Of a stretch of 64,000 bases of DNA, positions 39,900 through 51,840 are shown one piece after another. A program made the translations under genes and the position numbers. The first letter of the stretch is position 1; every line of letters begins with the position of its first letter. Source of the stretch: Nemertoderma westbladi (Eukaryota; Xenacoelomorpha; Nemertodermatida; Nemertodermatidae); the NCBI GenBank assembly GCA_032718475.1, contig JAUCBJ010000720.1, forward strand, positions 1 through 64,000. Reading direction: 5' to 3'. The notes beneath the pieces are model-generated. The model saw only the letters and a program-made list of their open reading frames with translations, made no database searches and was not told the DNA's origin.

Positions 39900-40510
39900 G
39901 AAACTTGTTGCTGGACCCCCTCACACACATAAACTTGTTGCTGGACTCCTCACACACAGAAACTTGTTGCTGGACCCCCTCACACACATAAACTTGTTGC
40001 TGGACTCCTCACACACAGAAACTTGTTGCTGGACCCCCTCACACACATAAACTTGTTGCTGGACTCCTCACACACAGAAACTTGTTGCTGGACCCCCTCA
40101 CACACAGAAACTTGTTGCTGGACTCCTCACACACAGAAACTTGTTGCTGGACCCCCTCACACACAGAAACTTGTTGCTGGACTCCTCACACACAGAAACT
40201 TGTTGCTGGACCCCCTCACACACATAAACTTGTTGCTGGACTCCTCACACACAGAAACTTGTTGCTGGACCCCCTCACACACATAAACTTGTTGCTGGAC
40301 TCCTCACACACAGAAACTTGTTGCTGGACCCCCTCACACACATAAACTTGTTGCTGGACTCCTCACACACAGAAACTTGTTGCTGGACCCCCTCACACAC
40401 ATAAACTTGTTGCTGGACTCCTCACACACAGAAACTTGTTGCTGGACCCCCTCACACACATAAACTTGTTGCTGGACTCCTCACACACAGAAACTTGTTG
40501 CTGGACCCCC
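39900..40510 (+). repeat. 59-bp dimeric higher-order repeat, about 10 copies
   Basis: A 30-bp ACCCCCT monomer (usually ending CATAAAC) alternates regularly with a 29-bp ACTCCT monomer ending CAGAAAC. Confidence 0.85.
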
Positions 40511-42189
40511 TCACACACATAAACTTGTTCCTGGACTCCTCACACACAGAAACTTGTTGCTGGACTCCTCACACACAGAAACTTGTTGCTGGACTCCTCA
40601 CACACAGAAACTTGTTGCTGGACTCCTCACACACAGAAACTTGTTGCTGGACTCCTCGCACACATAAACTTGTTGCTGGACTCCTCACACACATAAACTT
40701 GTTGCTGGACTCCTCACACACAGAAACTTGTTGCTGGACCCCCTCACACACATAAACTTGTTGCTGGACTCCTCACACACATAAACTTGTTGCTGGACCC
40801 CCTCACACACAGAAACTTGTTGCTGGACCCCCTCACACACATAAACTTGTTGCTGGACTCCTCACACACATAAACTTGTTGCTGGACTCCTCACACACAG
40901 AAACTTGTTGCTGGACCCCCTCACACACATAAACTTGTTGCTGGACTCCTCACACACATAAACTTGTTGCTGGACTCCTCACACACAGAAACTTGTTGCT
41001 GGACCTCCTCACACACATAAACTTGTTCCTGGACTCCTCACACACATAAACTTGTTCCTGGACTCCTCACACACATAAACTTGTTGCTGGACCCCCTCAC
41101 ACACATAAACTTGTTGCTGGACTCCTCACACACATAAACTTGTTGCTGGACCCCCTCACACACATGAACTTGTTGCTGGACCTCCTCACACACATAAACT
41201 TGTTGCTGGACTCCTCACACACAGAAACTTGTTGCTGGACCCCCTCACACACATGAACTTGTTGCTGGACCTCCTCACACACATAAACTTGTTGCTGGAC
41301 TCCTCACACACAGAAACTTGTTGCTGGACCCCCTCACACACATAAACTTGTTGCTGGACTCCTCACACACAGAAACTTGTTGCTGGACCCCCTCACACAC
41401 ATAAACTTGTTCCTGGACTCCTCACACACATAAACTTGTTGCTGGACCCCCTCACACACATAAACTTGTTGCTGGACTCCTCACACACATAAACTTGTTG
41501 CTGGACTCCTCACACACATAAACTTGTTCCTGGACTCCTCACACACATAAACTTGTTGCTGGACCCCCTCACACACAGAAACTTGTTGCTGGACCCCCTC
41601 ACACACAGAAACTTGTTGCTGGACTCCTCACACACATAAACTTGTTGCTGGACTCCTCACACACATAAACTTGTTGCTGGACTCCTCACACACAGAAACT
41701 TGTTGCTGGACTCCTCACACACATAAACTTGTTGCTGGACTCCTCACACACATAAACTTGTTGCTGGACTCCTCACACACAGAAACTTGTTGCTGGACTC
41801 CTCACACACAGAAACTTGTTGCTGGACCCCCTCACACACAGAAACTTGTTGCTGGACCCCCTCACACACAGAAACTTGTTGCTGGACTCCTCACACACAG
41901 AAACTTGTTGCTGGACCCCCTCACACACAGAAACTTGTTGCTGGACCCCCTCACACACAGAAACTTGTTGCTGGACCCATCACACATAAACTTGTTGCTG
42001 GACTCCTCACACACAGAAACTTGTTGCTGGACTCCTCACACACAGAAACTTGTTGCTGGACCCATCACACATAAACTTGTTGCTGGACTCCTCACACACA
42101 GAAACTTGTTGCTGGACCCCCTCACACACAGAAACTTGTTGCTGGACCCCCTCACACACAGAAACTTGTTGCTGGACCCCCTCACACAC

Positions 42190-42740
42190 ATAAACTTGTT
42201 GCTGGACTCCTCACACACAGAAACTTGTTGCTGGACCCCCTCACACACAGAAACTTGTTGCTGGACCCCCTCACACACAGAAACTTGTTGCTGGACCCCC
42301 TCACACACATAAACTTGTTGCTGGACCCCCTCACACACAGAAACTTGTTGCTGGACCCCCTCACACACATAAACTTGTTGCTGGACTCCTCACACACAGA
42401 AACTTGTTGCTGGACCCCCTCACACACAGAAACTTGTTGCTGGACCCCCTCACACACAGAAACTTGTTGCTGGACCCCCTCACACACATAAACTTGTTGC
42501 TGGACCCCCTCACACACAGAAACTTGTTGCTGGACCCCCTCACACACATAAACTTGTTGCTGGACTCCTCACACACAGAAACTTGTTGCTGGACCCCCTC
42601 ACACACAGAAACTTGTTGCTGGACCCCCTCACACACAGAAACTTGTTGCTGGACCCCCTCACACACATAAACTTGTTGCTGGACCCCCTCACACACAGAA
42701 ACTTGTTGCTGGACCCCCTCACACACAGAAACTTGTTGCT
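42190..42740 (+). repeat. 179-bp hexameric higher-order repeat, three copies
   Basis: One 29-bp monomer plus five 30-bp monomers make 179 bp. The ACTCCT monomer recurs at 42202, 42381 and 42560 with the same CAT/CAG order in between. Confidence 0.9.
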
Positions 42741-42800
42741 GGACTCCTCACACACAGAAACTTGTTGCTGGACCCCCTCACACACAGAAACTTGTTGCTG

Positions 42801-42852
42801 CAACTTGTTTCTGCAACTTGTTTCAGCAACTTGTTTCTGAAACTTGTTGCTG
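42801..42852 (+). repeat. 13-bp-periodic module, copy 6
   Basis: Same four-block module as at 38499, directly after the 179-bp repeats. Confidence 0.93.
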
Positions 42853-45800
42853 GACCCCCTCACACACAGAAACTTGTTGCTGGACTCCTCACACACATAA
42901 ACTTGTTGCTGGACCCCCTCACACACAGAAACTTGTTCCTGGACTCCTCACACACATAAACTTGTTGCTGGACCCCCTCACACACAGAAACTTGTTGCTG
43001 GACTCCTCACACACAGAAACTTGTTGCTGGACTCCTCACACACATAAACTTGTTGCTGGACCCCCTCACACACAGAAACTTGTTGCTGGACTCCTCACAC
43101 ACATAAACTTGTTACTGGACTCCTCACACACATAAACTTGTTGCTGGACTCCTCACACACATAAACTTGTTGCTGGACTCCTCACACACAGAAACTTGTT
43201 GCTGGACCCCCTCACACACAGAAACTTGTTCCTGGACTCCTCACACACATAAACTTGTTGCTGGACCCCCTCACACACAGAAACTTGTTGCTGGACTCCT
43301 CACACACAGAAACTTGTTCCTGGACTCCTCACACACATAAACTTGTTGCTGGACTCCTCACACACATAAACTTGTTGCTGGACTCCTCACACACAGAAAC
43401 TTGTTGCTGGACCCCCTCACACACAGAAACTTGTTCCTGGACTCCTCACACACATAAACTTGTTGCTGGACCCCCTCACACACATAAACTTGTTGCTGGA
43501 CCCCCTCACACACATAAACTTGTTGCTGGACCCCCTCACACACAGAAACTTGTTGCTGGACTCCTCACACACAGAAACTTGTTCCTGGACTCCTCACACA
43601 CATAAACTTGTTGCTGGACCCCCTCACACACAGAAACTTGTTGCTGGACTCCTCACACACATAAACTTGTTGCTGGACTCCTCACACACAGAAACTTGTT
43701 GCTGGACCCCCTCACACACAGAAACTTGTTCCTGGACTCCTCACACACATAAACTTGTTGCTGGACTCCTCACACACATAAACTTGTTGCTGGACTCCTC
43801 ACACACAGAAACTTGTTCCTGGACTCCTCACACACAGAAACTTGTTGCTGGACCCCCTCACACACAGAAACTTGTTCCTGGACTCCTCACACACATAAAC
43901 TTGTTGCTGGACTCCTCACACACATAAACTTGTTGCTGGACTCCTCACACACATAAACTTGTTGCTGGACTCCTCACACACAGAAACTTGTTCCTGGACT
44001 CCTCACACACAGAAACTTGTTGCTGGACCCCCTCACACACAGAAACTTGTTCCTGGACTCCTCACACACATAAACTTGTTGCTGGACTCCTCACACACAT
44101 AAACTTGTTGCTGGACTCCTCACACACATAAACTTGTTGCTGGACTCCTCACACACAGAAACTTGTTGCTGGACTCCTCACACACAGAAACTTGTTCCTG
44201 GACTCCTCACACACATAAACTTGTTGCTGGACTCCTCACACACAGAAACTTGTTCCTGGACTCCTCACACACATAAACTTGTTGCTGGACTCCTCACACA
44301 CAGAAACTTGTTGCTGGACCCCCTCACACACAGAAACTTGTTCCTGGACTCCTCACACACATAAACTTGTTGCTGGACTCCTCACACACATAAACTTGTT
44401 GCTGGACCCCCTCACACACAGAAACTTGTTCCTGGACTCCTCACACACATAAACTTGTTGCTGGACTCCTCACACACATAAACTTGTTGCTGGACCCCCT
44501 CACACACAGAAACTTGTTGCTGGACTCCTCACACACATAAACTTGTTGCTGGACTCCTCACACACAGAAACTTGTTGCTGGACTCCTCACACACATAAAC
44601 TTGTTGCTGGACCCCCTCACACACAGAAACTTGTTGCTGGACTCCTCACACACATAAACTTGTTACTGGACTCCTCACACACATAAACTTGTTGCTGGAC
44701 TCCTCACACACATAAACTTGTTGCTGGACTCCTCACACACAGAAACTTGTTGCTGGACCCCCTCACACACAGAAACTTGTTCCTGGACTCCTCACACACA
44801 TAAACTTGTTGCTGGACCCCCTCACACACAGAAACTTGTTGCTGGACTCCTCACACACAGAAACTTGTTCCTGGACTCCTCACACACATAAACTTGTTGC
44901 TGGACTCCTCACACACATAAACTTGTTGCTGGACTCCTCACACACAGAAACTTGTTGCTGGACCCCCTCACACACAGAAACTTGTTCCTGGACTCCTCAC
45001 ACACATAAACTTGTTGCTGGACCCCTCACACACATAAACTTGTTGCTGGACCCCCTCACACACAGAAACTTGTTGCTGGACTCCTCACACACAGAAACTT
45101 GTTCCTGGACTCCTCACACACATAAACTTGTTGCTGGACCCCCTCACACACAGAAACTTGTTGCTGGACTCCTCACACACATAAACTTGTTGCTGGACTC
45201 CTCACACACAGAAACTTGTTGCTGGACCCCCTCACACACAGAAACTTGTTCCTGGACTCCTCACACACATAAACTTGTTGCTGGACTCCTCACACACATA
45301 AACTTGTTGCTGGACTCCTCACACACAGAAACTTGTTCCTGGACTCCTCACACACATAAACTTGTTGCTGGACTCCTCACACACATAAACTTGTTGCTGG
45401 ACCCCCTCACACACAGAAACTTGTTGCTGGACTCCTCACACACAGAAACTTGTTCCTGGACTCCTCACACACATAAACTTGTTGCTGGACTCCTCACACA
45501 CAGAAACTTGTTGCTGGACCCCCTCACACACAGAAACTTGTTCCTGGACTCCTCACACACATAAACTTGTTGCTGGACTCCTCACACACAGAAACTTGTT
45601 GCTGGACTCCTCACACACAGAAACTTGTTCCTGGACTCCTCACACACATAAACTTGTTGCTGGACTCCTCACACACAGAAACTTGTTGCTGGACCCCCTC
45701 ACACACAGAAACTTGTTCCTGGACTCCTCACACACATAAACTTGTTGCTGGACTCCTCACACACAGAAACTTGTTGCTGGACCCCCTCACACACAGAAAC

Positions 45801-48416
45801 TTGTTCCTGGACTCCTCACACACATAAACTTGTTGCTGGACTCCTCACACACATAAACTTGTTGCTGGACTCCTCACACACAGAAACTTGTTGCTGGACC
45901 CCCTCACACACAGAAACTTGTTCCTGGACTCCTCACACACATAAACTTGTTGCTGGACTCCTCACACACATAAACTTGTTGCTGGACCCCCTCACACACA
46001 GAAACTTGTTGCTGGACTCCTCACACACATAAACTTGTTGCTGGACTCCTCACACACAGAAACTTGTTGCTGGACCCCCTCACACACAGAAACTTGTTCC
46101 TGGACTCCTCACACACATAAACTTGTTGCTGGACTCCTCACACACAGAAACTTGTTGCTGGACTCCTCACACACATAAACTTGTTGCTGGACTCCTCACA
46201 CACATAAACTTGTTGCTGGACTCCTCACACACAGAAACTTGTTGCTGGACTCCTCACACACATAAACTTGTTGCTGGACTCCTCACACACATAAACTTGT
46301 TGCTGGACCCCCTCACACACAGAAACTTGTTGCTGGACTCCTCACACACATAAACTTGTTGCTGGACCCCCTCACACACAGAAACTTGTTGCTGGACTCC
46401 TCACACACATAAACTTGTTGCTGGACTCCTCACACACATAAACTTGTTGCTGGACTCCTCACACACATAAACTTGTTGCTGGACCCCCTCACACACAGAA
46501 ACTTGTTGCTGGACTCCTCACACACATAAACTTGTTGCTGGACTCCTCACACACAGAAACTTGTTGCTGGACCCCCTCACACACAGAAACTTGTTGCTGG
46601 ACTCCTCACACACATAAACTTGTTGCTGGACTCCTCACACACAGAAACTTGTTGCTGGACTCCTCACACACATAAACTTGTTGCTGGACTCCTCACACAC
46701 ATAAACTTGTTGCTGGACTCCTCACACACAGAAACTTGTTGCTGGACCCCCTCACACACATAAACTTGTTGCTGGACTCCCTCACACACAGAAACTTGTT
46801 GCTGGACTCCTCACACACAGAAACTTGTTCCTGGACTCCTCACACACATAAACTTGTTGCTGGACCCCCTCACACACAGAAACTTGTTGCTGGACTCCTC
46901 ACACACATAAACTTGTTGCTGGACTCCTCACACACAGAAACTTGTTGCTGGACCCCCTCACACACAGAAACTTGTTCCTGGACTCCTCACACACAGAAAC
47001 TTGTTGCTGGACTCCTCACACACAGAAACTTGTTGCTGGACCCCCTCACACACAGAAACTTGTTGCTGGACTCCTCACACACATAAACTTGTTGCTGGAC
47101 TCCTCACACACATAAACTTGTTGCTGGACTCCTCACACACAGAAACTTGTTGCTGGACCCCCTCACACACATAAACTTGTTGCTGGACTCCTCACACACA
47201 GAAACTTGTTGCTGGACTCCTCACACACAGAAACTTGTTCCTGGACTCCTCACACACATAAACTTGTTGCTGGACTCCTCACACACAGAAACTTGTTGCT
47301 GGACCCCCTCACACACAGAAACTTGTTGCTGGACTCCTCACACACAGAAACTTGTTGCTGGACTCCTCACACACAGAAACTTGTTGCTGGACCCCCTCAC
47401 ACACAGAAACTTGTTGCTGGACTCCTCACACACATAAACTTGTTGCTGGACTCCTCACACACAGAAACTTGTTGCTGGACCCCCTCACACACAGAAACTT
47501 GTTGCTGGACTCCTCACACACAGAAACTTGTTGCTGGACTCCTCACACACATAAACTTGTTGCTGGACCCCCTCACACACAGAAACTTGTTGCTGGACTC
47601 CTCACACACAGAAACTTGTTGCTGGACTCCTCACACACAGAAACTTGTTGCTGGACCCCCTCACACACAGAAACTTGTTGCTGGACTCCTCACACACATA
47701 AACTTGTTGCTGGACTCCTCACACACAGAAACTTGTTGCTGGACCCCCTCACACACAGAAACTTGTTGCTGGACTCCTCACACACAGAAACTTGTTGCTG
47801 GACTCCTCACACACATAAACTTGTTGCTGGACCCCCTCACACACAGAAACTTGTTGCTGGACCCCCTCACACACATAAACTTGTTGCTGGACTCCTCACA
47901 CACATAAACTTGTTGCTGGACTCCTCACACACAGAAACTTGTTGCTGGACTCCTCACACACAGAAACTTGTTGCTGGACTCCTCACACACATAAACTTGT
48001 TGCTGGACTCCTCACACACAGAAACTTGTTGCTGGACCCCCTCACACACAGAAACTTGTTGCTGGACTCCTCACACACAGAAACTTGTTGCTGGACTCCT
48101 CACACACATAAACTTGTTGCTGGACCCCCTCACACACATAAACTTGTTGCTGGACTCCTCACACACATAAACTTGTTGCTGGACTCCTCACACACATAAA
48201 CTTGTTGCTGGACTCCCTCACACACAGAAACTTGTTGCTGGACTCCTCACACACATAAACTTGTTGCTGGACTCCTCACACCCAGAAACTTGTTGCTGGA
48301 CTCCTCACACACATAAACTTGTTGCTGGACCCCCTCACACACATAAACTTGTTGCTGGACTCCTCACACACAGAAACTTGTTGCTGGACCCCCTCACACA
48401 CAGAAACTTGTTGCTG

Positions 48417-48468
48417 CAACTTGTTTCTGCAACTTGTTTCAGCAACTTGTTTCTGAAACTTGTTGCTG
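48417..48468 (+). repeat. 13-bp-periodic module, copy 7
   Basis: Four-block module as at 38499. It belongs to the first copy of the 1,077-bp unit. Confidence 0.93.
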
Positions 48469-49493
48469 GACCCCCTCACACACAGAAACTTGTTGCTGGA
48501 CCCCCTCACACACAGAAACTTGTTGCTGGACCCATCACACATAAACTTGTTGCTGGACCCCCTCACACACAGAAACTTGTTGCTGGACCCCCTCACACAC
48601 AGAAACTTGTTGCTGGACCCATCACACATAAACTTGTTGCTGGACCCCCTCACACACAGAAACTTGTTGCTGGACTCCTCACACACAGAAACTTGTTGCT
48701 GGACTCCTCACACACAGAAACTTGTTGCTGGACCCCCTCACACACAGAAACTTGTTGCTGGACTCCTCACACACATAAACTTGTTGCTGGACTCCTCACA
48801 CACAGAAACTTGTTGCTGGACCCCCTCACACACAGAAACTTGTTGCTGGACTCCTCACACACAGAAACTTGTTGCTGGACTCCTCACACACATAAACTTG
48901 TTGCTGGACCCCCTCACACACAGAAACTTGTTGCTGGACCCCCTCACACACATAAACTTGTTGCTGGACTCCTCACACACATAAACTTGTTGCTGGACTC
49001 CTCACACACAGAAACTTGTTGCTGGACTCCTCACACACAGAAACTTGTTGCTGGACTCCTCACACACATAAACTTGTTGCTGGACTCCTCACACACAGAA
49101 ACTTGTTGCTGGACCCCCTCACACACAGAAACTTGTTGCTGGACTCCTCACACACAGAAACTTGTTGCTGGACTCCTCACACACATAAACTTGTTGCTGG
49201 ACCCCCTCACACACATAAACTTGTTGCTGGACTCCTCACACACATAAACTTGTTGCTGGACTCCTCACACACATAAACTTGTTGCTGGACTCCCTCACAC
49301 ACAGAAACTTGTTGCTGGACTCCTCACACACATAAACTTGTTGCTGGACTCCTCACACCCAGAAACTTGTTGCTGGACTCCTCACACACATAAACTTGTT
49401 GCTGGACCCCCTCACACACATAAACTTGTTGCTGGACTCCTCACACACAGAAACTTGTTGCTGGACCCCCTCACACACAGAAACTTGTTGCTG

Positions 49494-49545
49494 CAACTTG
49501 TTTCTGCAACTTGTTTCAGCAACTTGTTTCTGAAACTTGTTGCTG
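49494..49545 (+). repeat. 13-bp-periodic module, copy 8
   Basis: Four-block module as at 38499. It belongs to the second copy of the 1,077-bp unit. Confidence 0.93.
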
Positions 49546-49919
49546 GACCCCCTCACACACAGAAACTTGTTGCTGGACCCCCTCACACACAGAAACTTGT
49601 TGCTGGACCCATCACACATAAACTTGTTGCTGGACCCCCTCACACACAGAAACTTGTTGCTGGACCCCCTCACACACAGAAACTTGTTGCTGGACCCATC
49701 ACACATAAACTTGTTGCTGGACCCCCTCACACACAGAAACTTGTTGCTGGACCCCCTCACACACAGAAACTTGTTGCTGGACCCATCACACATAAACTTG
49801 TTGCTGGACTCCTCATACACAGAAACTTGTTGCTGGACTCCTCACACACATAAACTTGTTGCTGGTCTCCTCACACACATAAACTTGTTGCTGGACTCCT
49901 CACACACAGAAACTGTTGT

Positions 49920-50025
49920 TGCGTAATGTTTCTGAGTTTCCAGCAACTATTGCTGATACCTCACACGGAGCAAATTTTGTTTCAGAAACAAGCTGCAGAA
50001 ACAAAAGTTGCACCATGTTGAGGTT
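49920..50025. other. Degenerate right edge of the satellite, partly inverted
   Basis: GTTTCTGAGTTTCCAGCAAC (about 49929-49948) is, in reverse complement, a shortened monomer core: GTTGCTGG followed by AAACTCAGAAAC. Further TTTCAGAAACAAG, GCAGAAAC and AAGTTGCA fragments follow before similarity ends. Confidence 0.55.
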
Positions 50026-50270
50026 TAATTAGGACCATTAGTCCGTACCCCAAATCTATTTATAATATTTTGTATTTATAACACTAATTCTGTACTCTGA
50101 AATTTTAACTCAAAGCTGCTGAAAACTATATAACATATATGTTATAGGAACGAACATATATGTTTGATGAATATTGAGTGAAAAATAATAAAGTAGTAGG
50201 GAATTTAGTGATGAAATATGTCAAAAAATTTAAATAACAAAAAAGTCAAAAAAAAAAAATCAAACTATTT
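50026..50270 (-). repeat. Dispersed repeat, inverted copy of 5200-5760
   Basis: In reverse complement it shows CATCACTAAATTCCCTACTA and later AAATAGATTTGGGGTA, in the same order as the left copy, with the middle shortened. Confidence 0.55.
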
Positions 50271-50317
50271 CTATTAAATCCCATAATTAATTAAATCAAT
50301 CTAGGATGTGATTTTGT

Positions 50318-50470
50318 TTAAATTTCAAAAGTCGAATCTCGAATATTTTCTTTCGATTCAATTTCGTTATTTTTAGTAATTTCTGGAAAAATAGCTTTCA
50401 ATTCGATTTCGACCCAGTGAAATTCGTTCGATTCGATTCGATTTCGATTCGATCCCAGTCCCTGCTTACA
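50318..50470 (-). repeat. Dispersed TCGAATCGAA-rich repeat, inverted copy of 12055-12180
   Basis: It ends ATCCCAGTCCCTGC on the plus strand, the complement of the GGGACTGG start seen at 12065, preceded by TTCGATTCGAT runs. The 72-codon minus-strand open frame across it is not considered a gene. Confidence 0.6.
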
Positions 50471-50851
50471 GTATACTACAGTACAGTAGACTCTGCAATT
50501 ATATAAATAGAACATGATATAAAACCGATAAAACATTATCGATAAAGTTACTGGAGGAATACGATATGTATGGAATTCAGTTCTCTTTTGATGGAAAAAT
50601 TATTCTACAGTAGTTTATATGGATAATAAATATATGATTTGGGAAACTGCCAGCGGGAAGATGATTTTTGGATAAACTGGTCGAGAATTAGGTTTTTTAT
50701 GACGCAAAATTCTCAGCTGATGGAAAAAAGATTATGTAAATGCAACGTCACTCACTACTGGTGGAATTTCTTTTTGTGATGAAACAGATTCGGAAGCAAA
50801 TCATGAAGATGTAATTAATAAAACGTCCCGGAAACATCACTGAAGATGAAG

Positions 50852-50958
50852 TTGGAAGAGAAACAGATTATATTGGAATTAATTGGATGGAAGTTAATAA
50901 AGCTGATTCTAATAACTTCCATCCTAATAATTCGAATGTAATAATGTTTCTCTTCCAA
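50852..50958. repeat. Long imperfect inverted repeat (hairpin)
   Basis: Arms 50852-50900 and 50910-50958 are imperfect reverse complements: TTGGAAGAGAAACA and TTGGATGGAAGTTA in the left arm, TTGGAAGAGAAACA and TAGGATGGAAGTTA in the inverted right arm. The loop is about 9 bases. Short open frames over it are probably incidental. Confidence 0.75.
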
Positions 50959-51045
50959 TGATAAAAAAATCAGATTAATTAATGTCGAAGAACTTGGAAT
51001 AACTAGACTTAAAAACTTTGGAGTCCTCTCCCATACGAATTGTTA

Positions 51046-51410
51046 GACTCACACCCGTTCCAGGACTCACACCCCTTCCAGGACTCACACCCGTTCCAGG
51101 ACTCACACCCGTTCCAGGACTCACACCCGTTCCTGGGCTCACACCCGTTCCAGGACTCACACCCGTTCTAGGACTCACACCCGTTCCGGCACTCACACCC
51201 GTTCCAGGACTCACACCTGTTCCAGGAGTCACACCCATTCCAGGACTCACACCCGTTCCTAGACTCACACCCGTTCCAGGACTCACACCCGTTCCAGGAG
51301 TCACACCCCTTCCAGGACTCACACCCATTCCAGGACTCAACCCCTTCCAGGACTCACACCCATTCCAGGACTCAACACCTTCCAGGAGTAACACCCATTC
51401 CAGGACTCAA
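51046..51410 (+). repeat. 18-bp minisatellite, about 20 copies
   Basis: CAGGACTCACACCCGTTC repeats with small changes (CCCCTTC, CCCATTC, CAGGAGTC). As 18 is a multiple of three, frames stay open on both strands and would encode runs of TPVPGL or GVSPGT. No convincing start exists, so this is treated as noncoding. Its end becomes irregular after 51320. Confidence 0.93.
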
Positions 51411-51840
51411 CCAACTCCTTCCAGGATATATGTTTCATTTTCACCAGCGGGCGAACATCCAACATCTAATAATATCCTACTCCGTTATTTAACTGCGAGT
51501 AAAACTTGAATTTTATGAATTTGTATTTATTACAAACCAACCAAGCGTAACTGTGTAACCTATAATTATTCGATCCTCTGTAACCCAATCGAGACATTCT
51601 GGACAAACTGGACTGGACGAAGTCCATTACAGTTCGTACATAATGTATCAATTGGTATATACAGAGGATTAATTAATTATTGGTTACAGATAATATATTG
51701 GTTGAAGTATATTCAGTTATTGCTCCAGCCAGATGGTGGATAGGCCTACTACAACACTCCTCCAGTAATCGGCATTGTTTTAAACTCATTCTACAGAGCC
51801 AATTAGGTAGGCATTTATCATTGCCTTGCGATACGGAAAC

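Larger units (their letters stand above)
47600..49800 (+). repeat. 1,077-bp higher-order repeat, two copies
   Basis: Landmarks recur at a constant 1,077-bp offset: the pattern at 47939 and 49016, the rare CACCCAGAAAC monomer at 48290 and 49367, and the 13-bp modules at 48417 and 49494. Shortened monomers with GACCCATCACACAT (48531, 48617; 49608, 49694, 49780) follow each module, with one extra triplet of monomers in the second copy. Confidence 0.88.
13554..49919 (+). repeat. Giant satellite array of 29/30-bp monomers
   Basis: The monomer is AAACTTGTTGCTG followed by GACTCCTCACACACAT (29 bp). A 30-bp form has GACCCCCT or GACTCCCT. The array is continuous for about 36.4 kb, so roughly 1,240 copies, all on one strand. 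Variable positions are TTGTTG/TTGTTC before CTGG, ACTCCT/ACCCCCT/ACTCCCT, CTCAC/CTCGC, and CATAAAC/CAGAAAC/CATGAAC. Mixed 29- and 30-bp lengths shift the frame, and monomers lacking TAA or TGA leave long open frames on both strands (for example 36530-37528, 36916-37905 and 48261-49247). They encode only the translated repeat, with in-frame starts supplied by the repeat itself, so none is annotated as a gene. Confidence 0.98.

Noticed and set aside
13554-49919. CRISPR-like array
   Set aside because: Monomers are contiguous with no unique spacers, the setting is eukaryotic, and there are no cas genes.
51018-51509. Pro-Gly-rich repeat protein (TPVPGL repeats)
   Set aside because: The frame has no ATG at its start and follows from an 18-bp minisatellite; the opposite strand is equally open.
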